From NCBI RefSeq assembly GCF_026212465.1, contig NC_080056.1, positions 21,048,017 through 21,112,016 on the forward strand: a stretch of DNA of 64,000 nucleotides, read 5' to 3'. The translations under genes and the position numbers were made by a program. Under the pieces are notes generated by a model that had not been told where the DNA came from, did no database searches, and was given only the letters and a program-made list of their open reading frames with translations. This document shows, piece by piece, positions 35,259 to 47,598 of this stretch. Position 1 is the first letter of the stretch; each line of letters opens with the position of its first letter. This DNA is from Amaranthus tricolor. Taxonomy: Eukaryota > Streptophyta > Magnoliopsida > Caryophyllales > Amaranthaceae.

Positions 35259-37517
35259 TCACATATCATCCATATGACATCCATCATCATCCTCCTCTAC
35301 AAAAGTAGTTTCCAATTCGGGCTCATCAAGAGAAAGATCTGCCATGCCAAGGCAAATAGAATCTTCTAGATTTTCAAAGTCATCTCCTCCAACATCCCAC
35401 AACCTTGTTCTTCCCTTGTTATAAGCCTCGCCTCTCCTTGAAAGCAAACGAAGATTGTTATGAATGTACACCAAATCTTGAGCACGTTTTGGTGCAAGTT
35501 TGTTTCTAGTACATGAATGAATGAATTTATATGTGCTCCAATTCCTCTCACAACAAGAGGAAGATGATGGTTGTCCTAACAACTTGAATGCTAATGCTTG
35601 AAGCATCGGAACGTGTGAGCCATAAGTTGCCCATCAATGCTTTGGAGCCATCATGTACATATCATTCAAGCACTCTGGTTCGGTAAATACACCACCATCT
35701 CTTGCCGAGAAAATAGCATACTCCATATTAACCTTTCTTCTATCTTTCAAGTCTTGAAACAATCTTCTGAAGCAATTAAATCTTTGTGTGGAAATTTCAT
35801 TGTCAACATGTAGAGCAACTCTACCGGGGACCTCTTTAAGCCACACGTCACTATAATACCTTTTAAATACATAAAAAAGAAGAAAATTTAGTTAATACAT
35901 AATCTAATGCTTTAAACATTTAAACATACAATATGATCTCCTTTACCTTGGATTCAAAGAATGTGCCAAACAATGAAGTGGAGTGTTGCTTTTCTTCCAA
36001 CGGCTAAGAAGTATTGTTTCGAGCACACTAAAGAAAAAAGAATACTCATGCCTTTGTTTATGCTCATGGTTATATTTGATCTCCTTCACCTTTGAAATCA
36101 TTGAATCCCATTTTTCATATACTAGATGAAGGGATGCTTTGTCGGTATCACATGCTCTTATCATTTCATAAATGGGACGAGTAAAATCAAGGATGTAATC
36201 AACGTTGTCCCACCAATCGTCATTTAGAATCTTTTCCCTCACAAAGTGTAGCTTGTCCACGATGATCATCACGATATGTGGACCAAGCCTCACTAACAAC
36301 CATGGATTGAAGAGTTGGTTTAAGAAGTTTCATCCTCTTTAGCATGACAACTACCGAAGCGAAGCGAGTATCACCGACAGAAAGAAGCTTTAATGGAGAG
36401 AACTTATTAAATATAGCTAACCTCATTGAATGGTTCATTATGTAGTTTTTGACAAATAAAGCATCTCCATGAACTTCAGTTATCCAATGACACTCATCAT
36501 AAACCTCCTTATTGTTTGAAACATTTTTAGCATTACAAATGTTTTTAAGAGCAAGGTTAAGAGTGTGAACAATGCATGGTGTCCAAAATATGTGTGGATA
36601 TCTACCCTCTATAAGTTCTCCAGCGGCCTTGCAATTGCTTGCATTATCAGTGAGAATTTGTACAACAAATTTGTCATCTCCAACTTCTTCAATGGCATCA
36701 TTTAACAAACTAGCAATAAAGTCTTTATCCTTTACCTCTCCTGAGCAATCAACGGCCTTTAAGAACAGAGGACCAACTTCACAAGCTACCATGAGATTAA
36801 TTAAAGGTCTCCTTTGTGGATCACTCCACCCATCACTCAATATAGTTACTCCTTTTTCCCTCCAAGTAGCCTTTGTTGGTTCTAAAAGCCATTCAACATT
36901 TTCTTTCTCTCTCTCTAACAAAGTGGTTCTCATTTTATTGTAACCAGGAGGCTTGTAACCAGGAATATTATTTGTGGCAGCATAGTTGTATGAACTTATA
37001 TAGTAAGGGTTTCGACAAAGGTTAAAAGGCAATCCTCCAGTAAAAAACATCCTTGCTATCTCAGCATCTAAGTTGTTTCGAGCTTGTATATCAAAAGCTT
37101 TGGTGATTGGGTTGTCAGATTTTCTTTTCTTGGCATATGAAGTTGGTGAAAGAGAAGCTTCGGAAGACAAAGAATGACTAGGAAGTGGTGGTCTGTTTGG
37201 TTGTCTACATTCTTTATATTGCTCAACTTGTCTTTCTAAGTTTCTCATTTGCATTCTATCCTCATTTGTTATATTAGGACATTGACTAATTCCACGTTTT
37301 GCAACTCCCATCAAATGTGCTCTAACTCTAGTATATGAACCACTCTTTATTTGTTGCAAAAGTTGCATTGCCAAGTATAATTACCCCCACCTCCACTCAA
37401 TTTTTCTCCTTTAACAACATATTTCCACAAAGGATAATAACAGAAATCACCCTTTTCATTTGTAGCATCACCACTTACATTGCACGAATTAGAGCCACTA
37501 GCCCCACTACTAGACAT
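35259..37517 (-). pseudogene. hAT transposase relic (BED, DUF659, hATC)
   Basis: Domains run in the normal order. The BED zinc finger (YPLWKYVV, NYTWQCNFCN, YTRVRAHLMG; 37290-37450) is followed by the DUF659 core with ILSDGWSDPQRRPLINL (about 36835) and ILTDNASNCKAAGELIEG (about 36640), which carry the likely catalytic Asp residues. The hATC dimerisation region comes last (SSSSCCERNWSTYKFIHS; about 35520). A GT-AG intron at about 35862-35945 joins NPR to YYSDVWLKEVPGR. Damage: a frameshift inside the BED finger near 37355, another near 36245, and TGA at 35634-35636 where a Trp is expected. The start at 37517 (MSSSGASGS) is the first Met with family-like Ser/Gly composition. Confidence 0.9.
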
Positions 37518-38340
37518 GATTGAACTCTTCAAATTCAAACAACCACAATTAAAGATTTGAAAATCAAGATTAACAAATAACACATTAACAATTTAACATT
37601 AAAAAAATAAATTCAATCATTTTTGAATTGAAATCAAATATTTAATACAGTCCTAAATTCCATCACATTACAACCTCAACAAAGTACAAGCTCAACAAAC
37701 CGTTTTCTTAAGCCAACAAACCGTTTTGTTTCAACTGTATCACAGATTTACAATCCAATAGCCAATACAATACATTTTCTTAATTTACAATCCAATAATT
37801 TCTTAATTGAACTCTTAATTTACAATCCAATAATTTACAGCCAGCAAACCACAATCAAAAAGAACAAACAATCAAGATTTAAAAATAAATGTTAAAACAA
37901 CAACTCAACAAGATTAAAAATTTAAGATTAACACTAAGTTAAAGATTAAAACAAGATTAATATTAGGATTTAGGATAAAGAGTGAAAATACCTGAAACAA
38001 AATCAAAAATATCAATTTTTAGGGATTATTCGAACAACCCTACAGCAGCCAAAATCAAAAAGCACCGAGCAGCAGCCAGCACTACAGCAGCCGTCGAGTG
38101 TTGACAGTAGTGGAGGAGCAGCTGTCGGTGGCGGTGGCGTGGTGGAGGAGCAGCCGTAGATTTTTAGGGTTAGAGGAGTGAGATGAGAGCAAGAGAGAGA
38201 ATTGAAATTTGAGAGGGAAATGGATTTGCAGGCTGCAGCGTGAGTAGTGAGAGGGAAAGGGAATACATTCATTGAGACAGTGAGAGAGTGAGTAACTGAA
38301 TAGTTTATTTTCAACTTTTTCAATTTTTTTTTAAATAACA

Positions 38341-38525
38341 CACGTGTCCCTTGCCGTGTCCCTTGTCGTGTCCGTCGCGTGTCCTTGCCGTGTCCGCGTG
38401 TCCGGAAAAATATTAAAATATTGGACACTTCATTTGGCGTGTCGGACACAGATTTTCGCGTGTCCGTGTCCGACACGTGTCGGACACGCGACACGTCAGC
38501 TGAATGCCGTGTCCGTGTTTCGCAG
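38341..38525. repeat. hAT right subterminal GTGTCCG repeats
   Basis: More than ten copies of GTGTCC or its complement GGACAC occur in 185 bp, including CGTGTCCGTGTCCGACACG. They are probably transposase-binding sites. The copies are almost the same in 10555-10749. Confidence 0.85.
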
Positions 38526-39176
38526 TTACACATAAGATGAACTAAGCCGTGCATTGTGCAGATGCTATCTAGTTTAAGTTACAAATTAGTTTAGAATATA
38601 ATTTACTTTTATTTTATTAATGAACATTTTATTTTATATACCGAATAAAATTTAGTGAAATTATAAAGTTGCACAACAATCTATAGAATATTAATTTTAT
38701 ACAATATTTGATTTGTCTTTATGGTATCTAATGTATATAATTATTATTTGTTATGATTCCTTTCTATATATCAAATGAAAAGATAAAAAAGCATAGAGAC
38801 GGTGCAATCTAAAATGTTAGTTATTGATGTATATATGCCAGACATTAATTAAATAATTTGCCTAATGGGTGTTGAAAAATAAAAAAATTTCAACTTTGTT
38901 GTTCCCTAAAAGTTAATTCCCAAAATAATATTCTTATAGGTAACGAGTTTTACTAAGCTAAAATATTTGGTTTGGAAATCATATCCTTTAATTAACGTAT
39001 AACGTAACTTCCCCTCAAAAAAAAAAACTTTATTTTTATTAGACTTTTTTCAGATTCTCAGTAAAATCAAAACTCACAATTTCATTATGAAAAATATTAA
39101 AATCCTAAATTTCTCTTAAGAAATTGAAACAAGTAACAATTTAATTGGAAGTTCTTTCACTTTAAAATGGAGGTAT
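38526..39176. other. AT-rich spacer
   Basis: No gene or repeat is recognised between the hAT element and the next element end. Confidence 0.5.
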
Positions 39177-39295
39177 CACTACAAAAGAATAATAAAAAGG
39201 CAATAACTCATTTCATCACCATTTGATAGCTAAATGGTCAAAAAGTGGACCAGACGACGGGCTAGCGACGGGACATAAGATGGACGCCTTTTTCG

Positions 39296-39517
39296 CTAAA
39301 ATAAAAGTGGATCGTTTCCATCGTCTTCTTCCATATTATTCACAGAATCAGTTGGAGTATTTTCATAACTCTCATCAACTTGATCTGTGTTTTCTTCATT
39401 TGTATTTTCCTCATTGTTATTTGACAGATTATTCAAGAAGATTTCGCTAGACCAATTGTGAAGATCATTGTTCATTTTGCCCATAACATTTATATCAAAC
39501 CCTAATATTATTTTCAA
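39296..39517 (-). pseudogene. Acidic C-terminal remnant in the CACTA-like relic
   Basis: A 73-codon frame rich in Asn, Glu and Asp (NNNEENTNEENTDQVDES, NNMEEDDGNDPLLF) ends 120 bp from the element end. Such tails end CACTA-encoded proteins, but no catalytic domain remains and the match is to composition only. Confidence 0.3.
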
Positions 39518-39739
39518 CTAATATCAATCTCATCTAAACCATAAAATTTCCAAATTAACACAATCTACAACTAATATTCAAGTAAACTAACATTTCTACC
39601 TATCTAATATATATTATCATGTCAAACATAACATTTCTACCTATAATATCCATGTAATCTATTTCAAGTACACTAACATCTCTACGTATATACAAACATT
39701 AATATAAAAACATCTAAAAAAGTGGAAAAAAAATTCAAA

Positions 39740-39984
39740 AAAACATGAAAACATTGAACATAAATTACACCATAAATCACAGCATTATTCGAAAATTGCA
39801 CAATAAAAATTTTGAAAAATAAAATAACATGAAAAATAACATAAATTACACCATAATTCGGAAATTACATTAAAAATTAACATTAAACATATTGAAAAAT
39901 AAAATAAATGAAAACAAACACAAATTTCACCATAATTTGAAATATCCAATAAAATAAAAAACATTAAAAAAATTTAGAAATAGT
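39740..39984. repeat. A-rich degenerate tandem units
   Basis: Units built on AACATGAAAA, ACATAAATTACACCATAA and AAATTACATTAAAAATT recur three to four times. One more unit appears at 58532-58600 on the other side of the array. This continuity supports reading the array as an insertion. Confidence 0.6.
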
Positions 39985-40308
39985 AAAATTGTAACACCCC
40001 AGAATTTCCGACCCCTTGACGAAACCAAAACCGTAAAGGACGGGAGGAAATTCGGGTGTTACATAAAAGAAAAAGGGAAAAGAATTTAGATAATCTTTAA
40101 TTATTGACTTAAATAAAAGTGAGTGGAAATTTTGGCAGCATCTGCCTTAAAATTGTGCGTCTTTGTAGAAAACAAAAGTTAATTCAAAAACTAATAAAGT
40201 AAAGGCACCAATGGCCTATCAAAGCTATGTCACGGCGGAATAATTCGTCGCCGGCTTCTCAAATCAACATGCCAAGCATGGATCGTGGTTCCAGTGTCGA
40301 CGTTTGCA

Positions 40309-40340
<32 letters not shown>

Positions 40341-42643
40341 AACTTAACTACTCAAAACCATACGGAGTTATAAACTACGCAGCGGAAATACAAATACACG
40401 TGGGAGGACACAAGGCCTCATAACAAAACATATACAACCGAAATTTACAAAAGATAACAGAGATACAAAATCGAAAGATAGGGGTAATGACACAAGTTAT
40501 GCTTCGCCCTCATCACTTTCCCCAAATGCAATGCAATGCATAAGAAGCTCCAGTACCTGCTAAGCCAGTCTAGAATCCTCCTGCTGCTCGACATTAGACC
40601 AAAGGCCAATGCGTCATAGCAGGACAATCATAGAAAGTCATCAACAATCAACATAAACACAAACACGTACACGTCAGTATCTAGCAACAAGTTATATATA
40701 TGCAACCAACAATCAATTCAACAAACGAGGGAAGAAAGACACTCCAATGTATAAAAATCTACTCCAACCATTCCTCACTTCTGTGCACTTCTCAATGCCT
40801 TCACCATTTTCTATTTCTTCCTTAATTCCACGTATCTTCTTTTGTGACTAGAGGCCACCATATTGGGGTTTGCAAGACCCACATGGCAACACCTCAGCCA
40901 AGGGCGGTGACGGCCATGCCGGCGCCCAATGGCAAAGTATGATCATACCCCCGTACAGCGACCATATATAGATGATCCATGCCTCCGGGAACTAAACCAA
41001 CTGGGGTACCAATCCAGTGGAGTCACAGTAACATCCAACTTAATATCTCATCAATAAGGGACTCATTCCCATTCCATCTCATATAATCCAACATTCTACT
41101 CTCGCGATATCGGAACTCAATCTCTACCATCTTTACAACTGATTTTCACTTGTAACACGAACTTAATAGTATTTAAGTAGCAATTCATATTCAACCTAGC
41201 TCGTATAATATTATCACGCAAGGAAAATATATTGAAGATGCATGCAAGAATCAGTTACTGCGTGTACTTACTAGTATCTCATAGTTTCAATGCAATGTAT
41301 ATTATCACAATAAACAATAATATCTTAAAGCAAATTGCACATAAGGGTTAGTTACTGCGTGTACGTACCTGTAAGCGTTACTGCACAATCAAAAGTCACA
41401 AAATCACCCAACTAAGGCTCTACTTTCCTCTTACGAAATGAGCACCTATATAAGTTATGAGTAGAACTAATAAGTTCCCTTAACTACTTTGTCATACCAG
41501 CTAAAAGCCAAAGTAACTACAACCATCCATTCACGACAAGATTTCAATTACTTCTAACACGTACGCATCTCATTCAACACCAAGCATAATCGTCAATTCG
41601 ACAATAACACAAGTTTTTCTATCGACAAAGAATAAAAGGATTATGTCAAGTGTTTCATTACACCAGCTAACTTTGAGTTATAACGATTCACATTATCTTG
41701 AAATAAAACGACGATTCAGAATTAAGTCTCACAATGTTAGTGTAGTGCTAATATGACGACAAGAACGAATCTCAAGGTTATCGCATAGCAATATCATTTA
41801 TTATATTCTCCAAGGTTGAGCTAAAATCAAGACATCATACAAGTAACTTCAATAATTCTTAACAGTTGACGCTATGTTCATGGCTCATTACAATTATGTG
41901 TTTATGATTTTCAAGAACAACCCAATGAGGTATTAGTAACTCTAACAATTAAGTCACTAACAATTAGCAACTTCTACTCTCAATTAACAACCAAGACCAT
42001 TTTTATAGTCAACTATAATCAAAATCATTACTAATTACCACAACGATAATCAACCAAGTCTTAAAATAATTTATAAGGCTATTCGATTAAACACCACACC
42101 ACCAAAGTAGCATACACCACACACACTACTAGAAATCTCATTTCTAAATCAAACTCTAATTATTTCATGTTCAAAGATAACACTATTTCTATTACCTATG
42201 ATAGGATTAAACCAAACTAATATTCAATCAACACCATTCTCATAATTTCTAATCACACTTCAAACCTTAAATCATGAATATGTTCAATTCATCAATTAAA
42301 CTCTTAACCACAAAAGAATTCAATGAAAAATAACACAAAATTCAACACTTTTCATCCACATTTCAAAAACCCAATTCATAAGTATATTCAAATCATCAAT
42401 CAAATTCTTACCCACAACAAGATTCAATGACAATCATACAAATTAACACCCAACTCATAAACTTAGTAAAATTCTAATTATATACTAGGAAAATTACTTA
42501 GAGTGAGCTTGAGAGGCTTACAATGGGTGAGACTAGGAAATGGGTCAAGAGGTTGGTGGTTCTTGTGGTGGTGGCGTGGCTCAAGACACGGTGGTGGAGG
42601 GGGAAGGCTGCACGAATCCAGAGAGGAGCAGCCGCCGCTGGCC

Positions 42644-42709
42644 GTGTTTCAGCCGTCTGTTGGGCGCGTTTCAGCCGCCTGCTGGGCGTGTTTCAGCCGC
42701 CTGCTGGGC
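42644..42709. repeat. Three 22-bp GC-rich units in the LTR
   Basis: Three consecutive 22-bp units based on GTGTTTCAGCCGCCTGCTGG lie in an otherwise AT-rich LTR. The same trio is at 50250-50315 and 57872-57937. If transcription starts at the predicted TATA box, the units fall in the early transcribed leader. Confidence 0.85.
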
Positions 42710-42879
42710 TGCCGTGGGAGTGAAGCGAGGCTCCGGTGCTGCTTGGCGGTGTTTTCGTGGGCGGCTGGGCTGCAGTGCAGGAAGGGAAGGGTGCGGGAGT
42801 GAGGGAGGAAGGAAGAGAAAGAGAAAGAAGGAGGAGAAGTGACGGCTAGGTCTTGTGAGCGTTTAGGGTTTCGTGAGTT

Positions 42880-42887
42880 TTTATATA
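42880..42887 (-). promoter_or_regulatory. Predicted LTR TATA box (LTR 1)
   Basis: TATATAAA on the - strand follows a T/A-rich microsatellite region and precedes a sequence that starts the GC-rich leader. The same box is at 50486-50493 and 58108-58115. With a start about 30 nt downstream, U3 would be only about 430 bp and R-U5 about 2.9 kb. Confidence 0.45.
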
Positions 42888-42915
42888 CCGTTCCCCTTTT
42901 TTTTTTTTTTTTAAA

Positions 42916-42987
<72 letters not shown>

Positions 42988-43286
42988 TTATACTTATTTT
43001 ATTTATTTTTATCTGCGTTCATTTTGTTGCGAGATCCAACTAAGAGACTCGCCCTCGCGGCCTCGCACATTTTAATAAAATAATCATTTAGATTCGAACC
43101 TCTTTATTTAATAAATCGTAACTATATTTTTAATATATATATATATATATATACAAGTTAACATTTACATTCATGTATGCAAGAAATTTATTAAACTAAT
43201 TCAGAAATGATTTAATATAATTGTAAAATCTTTAAAAGTTATTAAAATATTAAATAATTTCATTTTTAAAATCTCGGGGTGTTATA

Positions 43287-43306
43287 GACTACCCCCCTTA
43301 AAAGGA
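43287..43306 (-). promoter_or_regulatory. Polypurine tract, internal domain 1
   Basis: The - strand reads CCTTTTAAGGGGGGTAGTC directly before the 3' LTR, the usual priming site for second-strand DNA. The copy in domain 2 starts at 50908. Confidence 0.75.
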
Positions 43307-46115
43307 GTTTCGTCCCCGAAACTATCGCGACCACGGTACTAATTGTGAAAATTTATATTTCTAATAACTCGAGGAGGCGTCTTAACGATTTTAAGCCTAG
43401 GGAATTAACTCAAAGATCGTGATCTTATTGACACTATTAAACTCACTTTATTCAAATATTCATACATATTTCGTTTTGAGCATTCATAATCATTTAAATT
43501 AACTCAAGACCCAATCAAAACATGTAAATGTCACACAATTTACCTAACACAATCAATCAAAAGCATGTAAAATCATACAATTGACTCAACACGGTCAATC
43601 AAAAGCATGCAAATATCACACCAATTGATTCACACAATCAATCAAAGCATGTAGATATCACATAGATAGGTTCAAACAATCAATCCAAAGCATGTAAGTT
43701 TCTAATAGGTTGTTATCATAGAGACAAAAATGCGTGAAAACGCAAGACAAAATGCGTGTAAACGCGCGAAATTCTATCGCGTTCTTCCCCCCTTAAAACT
43801 TAGTTACGACCCCGTAACTCACTAACCTCGAAACATGTGCAAGGATAGTGTGGTTAGACCATGGAACTCTAGTTATTTCATATCTTCGATCTCAGTACTA
43901 CATACCCTAGTATCTAGGTCTCAATATGTTCTATTAGTAAGACAACTATTCCCAATGTTTACAAAAAAAAAATAACAGATCTAGCAGATGTGGTTTTTTT
44001 TAAAAAAAAAAATGTATCACTTGAGTTCGTAACAACACGAAACGTCCTGTTATCTAATGTAATTCTTCAAACGACTTTTTCAATTCTACGTGACCACCTA
44101 AGGTCGACTTTGTGATAATCTTGTAATGTACAGAAGGTTTAACTATTATAATTTGAATCATGAATGGGGGCAAAATATCAAAATAACAAAATTCTAAAAG
44201 TAAAGTGCACGAAATTGCTCCACACTTAAATCCTGTTATAATTAAACACCCTATACCTGGGGATACTTAAATCTTACTAAGCTGGTTGGTTATCAACTCC
44301 CAAATCGATTCACCGCTAACTTTACTTACCATAACATATTCTTAACCTTTTACTTAACACGAAATGCTCATTTCATTAATCATATATGATCAAATCCTTT
44401 TATAACATATTAAATCATACATCATGACTTGATTAATAGATTAACAACTCAAATTAATAACTCAAAACATAATACATGTTTCAAGTATATAATCAAATTA
44501 TATATAACACGTTTAGCAAGTTACTATAGTTAATAATTATACGTTCACAGTCATGATACTAATACACATATCGTAATTATTCAATAATAACATCCGTTAT
44601 CCATCATCATATCAAATTTTTAATTACGTCAATATGAGGATGATTTAGAATCATGAAGGGCAATGTCAAAGGTCACCAACACTTTTCAACTATTCATTTA
44701 CCCTACGACTAGATATGTTGAAAGTATATAATTTATAGCAATTAAGATCACGAGCTAATATATGGTTAAAGTAATGCATCATGTTCATATATAACGACAA
44801 TACTAATGGCACTAATAGGGTAATAATAATAGTGATGATCAACAAAGATGACATTTTATGTATACATAAAAAAAAATGTGAGGTGAAAAAAAATAACCGA
44901 TGAACACACCTACATCACTGCAATTTCCAATATCAATAGCAAAACAGTCACGTATCACACAATTTGATAAAGTTGCGATACCAACACTGATTTCACAATG
45001 TCCAACCTACATCATAACATTTTCGTCACAATACTACCTCTAACTATAAGACCGTTATCGCAACCATATGACTACTACATTAACAATCCTAATACATTAA
45101 TAATCCTAAAGTACAACGACACAAGCCAACAAAATTACGCAACACTTGAAATTATGCATTACGATTATTCCTTCGCAAACAAGTGGAATTCAATCGCCTT
45201 TCGACCTAAGATGCGAAACTTAAAACTAACAACTATAACATAATCGTTTGTATTAAAACACGTCAAAATTTCAAACTCTTTTCATCAATTGGTTATTACG
45301 ATTCAATGATTTAGTAACATCAAATTAAAACTCTTCTTAACACAACTCTTTATCGCGTAGTAACGATTGTGTATAATAATCGTTTATGACATAATCCATT
45401 ATCTCGATTCATCTATCAAATTGTAATTATTTGCATACTCATAGTCGCTTCTTCAATGTTTAGGTTTAAAACACCTCTTGACTTTTATTAGGACTACATT
45501 ATCTTTAGTAACTCTCCAACTTATCACATCAATCATTATTAAAACAATAACTTGCGTAAAGTCAGCTTCATTTAGAATCTCATCTAGGTCTTATCATTTC
45601 AATACACTGGTTATTAAATTGGTGATCACTGAGATACTCAAAAAGACTTAAAACATTTAACTGTATCTTACATGCACATCATCAGATTATTTTATCTTTA
45701 TGGCTTGTAACTGCCCAGAAGGCCATGAGGAAAAACAAATTATAATATCATTGATTCCCTTTTAATTTCAAATATCATTCTATCTAGCTAACGTTTAAAA
45801 CTTTCACAATTCCTTTTCATATTATCATCCGATTAAAACATTCATCACTCCATATAAGCATTTAATAAGACAAAATTATCAATTTTAACTCCATAGTGCT
45901 CCCTCGAATCAATCCTTAGGCCCCTAACGTGCAAATTTGTTTATGATGATTATTCTTTAGCAATCCTTTTTAATATAAAGTTGTCGACTTATGTATGAAT
46001 GATATACCATGTCTCAACGAAATATAAAACTCAAAGGACTTGCGAATGAAAATTTTCTCCTCTGATACTCAAACTCAAAATCACCCATATTTTATCCAAA
46101 GAGCCACTTCAACTT

Positions 46116-46156
<41 letters not shown>

Positions 46157-47577
46157 CAAATACTGATTGAAAGGTCATTATCACTCGACAAACATGAAAT
46201 ATTATATTCATTATGATGAGAGTTGGATGCTTACAAAAATTCAAAATCAATGACAGGGGACCCTTATAGTATATGATTCATCAAAATATATATAAAGTGA
46301 TTACTAAGGCTAATAGGTTGACTATTGTTTTCATTCTCAACTGATTCTCAAGATCTCATTACTAACATAAGATGTTGGGTTTAGAACTAACAAATATATA
46401 TTACATTACCCAATTTAAAGCATCAGTCTCAATCACCGTATGAGATTGAAAACGTTCATTGGTAGACACGATTATGCCACACTAAAAACTCAACGCCAAT
46501 GTTACTATAGCTAATTACAAAGGTCAAGAGCCTCAACTTAGTAAGAATTATAACTTCAAATGAAAATATTAAGGCAATTCTAGTTTGAGAAACAATACTA
46601 ATGTGATAATTTAGTTCAACTGATATAGCATTATCGTTAAACATTTAGAGACATTGAAAACTATCTCTTAACTTCAACTCATCACTATATGAAGAATATA
46701 TCAATAATACTCTTATAAATCATGGTTCAAAATTGAGGGTTGAATTCTCAAACTATAAACTCTTAACGTGCTCTCGAACTTCTCTTTAATATTTAGGTTT
46801 TAACGCATCTATACTTTAACTATGACCGCATTATTTTCATCAACTGGTGACTAAAACTTTATTTACAAGGTATTGCATACAAGACCCCTTTCTTTCGTTT
46901 ACAGTATATCGAACTCTTATTACACTTTTAGCTTTTGTCCGTATTCGGGTTCAAACTACTTACGATCATACTTGCACAGTCATTAAACATATTGAAGAGA
47001 ATTATGATCACCATCTTCTATGTTATGATGCATGAATGCACTTGTCAAGGGAATGCTCAAGCAGATAAATAAACAGTGGATTCATGTATAGGATCCATAT
47101 CAAAACTCGTAAGCTTTATGAAAACACTTAACATGAACAAATATTCAGACACATAAGACTAAATTTCATATAATCATCACGAGCAAGAGGAAGTTCCCGA
47201 TGCAACCAACTTCTCTAGAATTTCTTCATTCATACTTCATATCTTCATAATGACTACTTATAATACAACTCATGAGTTGAACCAAATACTCGAAAATTTC
47301 ATTATTTCTTGATAATACATCATTCAATTCTACTGATTTGTTAAATCATGTTATCATTCAAACCACCATAATAATTATTATTTATAATAACACATATGAG
47401 AATGAGTCTCATAACAAGTTAAACAAACTATATATTGATCTATGCACGTGCAATGGCAATCATTATGCATTATGTAATATATGCACCTATCCCATGTCTA
47501 CCCAACTCTCACGAATAACTTCTAACTTCCAGAAATTTCTCAACAAATTGGAGGACACAAAACGTCGAAAATAGGGA

Positions 47578-47596
47578 CCACTGGCTCTGGTAACCA
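47578..47596 (-). promoter_or_regulatory. Primer-binding site, internal domain 1
   Basis: TGGTTACCAGAGCCAGTGG starts two bases inside LTR 2 on the - strand. It resembles the initiator-Met tRNA site (TGGTATCAGAGCC) with an altered core. The same site lies at 55199-55217 beside LTR 3. Confidence 0.6.
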
Positions 47597-47598
47597 CC

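Larger units (their letters stand above)
35093..38525 (-). mobile_element. hAT transposon with lost left end
   Basis: It encodes a DUF659/hATC transposase relic on the - strand. The right end (38341-38525) carries dense GTGTCCG subterminal repeats and stops at ...TTTCGCAG, whose reverse complement CTGCGAAACACGGACACG matches the end of the 568-bp relative. Homology with that relative starts at 35093 on the left, but the 125 bp of terminal and subterminal repeat it shows further out are absent here. An 8-bp target duplication therefore cannot be tested; TTACACAT (38526-38533) would be one side. Confidence 0.9.
39990..43286 (-). repeat. LARD LTR 1 (3' LTR of the array)
   Basis: 3297 bp. It differs from LTRs 2 and 3 at about four sites, including the inner terminus, where the - strand start reads TATAAC instead of TGTAAC (43285). 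It contains poly-T (25 T at 40309-40333), (TTA)22 at 42919-42984 and a 21-nt AT run at 43133-43153. A GC-rich patch lies at 42503-42840. Confidence 0.93.
43287..47598 (-). mobile_element. LARD internal domain 1 (noncoding)
   Basis: 4312 bp of AT-rich sequence. Its longest frames are about 60-80 codons, none with a retroviral motif. It bears a 34-T run at 46120-46153 (poly-A on the transcribed strand). Compared with domain 2 I count roughly 11 single-base differences (for example near 43335, 43410, 45160, 45358 and 47091). Conservation between copies only shows recent common origin, not function. Confidence 0.85.

Noticed and set aside
38012..38554. 180-codon - strand ORF at the hAT right end
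   Set aside because: Half of it is made of the GTGTCCG repeats and the rest is probably 5' leader; no transposase domain.
40445..40627. A 60-codon - strand ORF present in all three LARD LTRs
   Set aside because: The copies are almost identical because the LTRs are young, so conservation is not evidence of coding. No motif.
42503..42842. Overlapping + strand ORFs of 60-100 codons in the GC-rich LTR patch, repeated near 50109-50408 and 57731-58070
   Set aside because: Three frames are open at once, which reflects GC-rich, stop-poor composition. They are antisense to the predicted LTR transcript, and the proteins have no domain.
42839..43075. Poly-Tyr or poly-Leu ORFs at TTA tracts (also 50479-50694, 58067-58282 and 59019-59327)
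   Set aside because: Produced by microsatellites; length tracks the repeat number.
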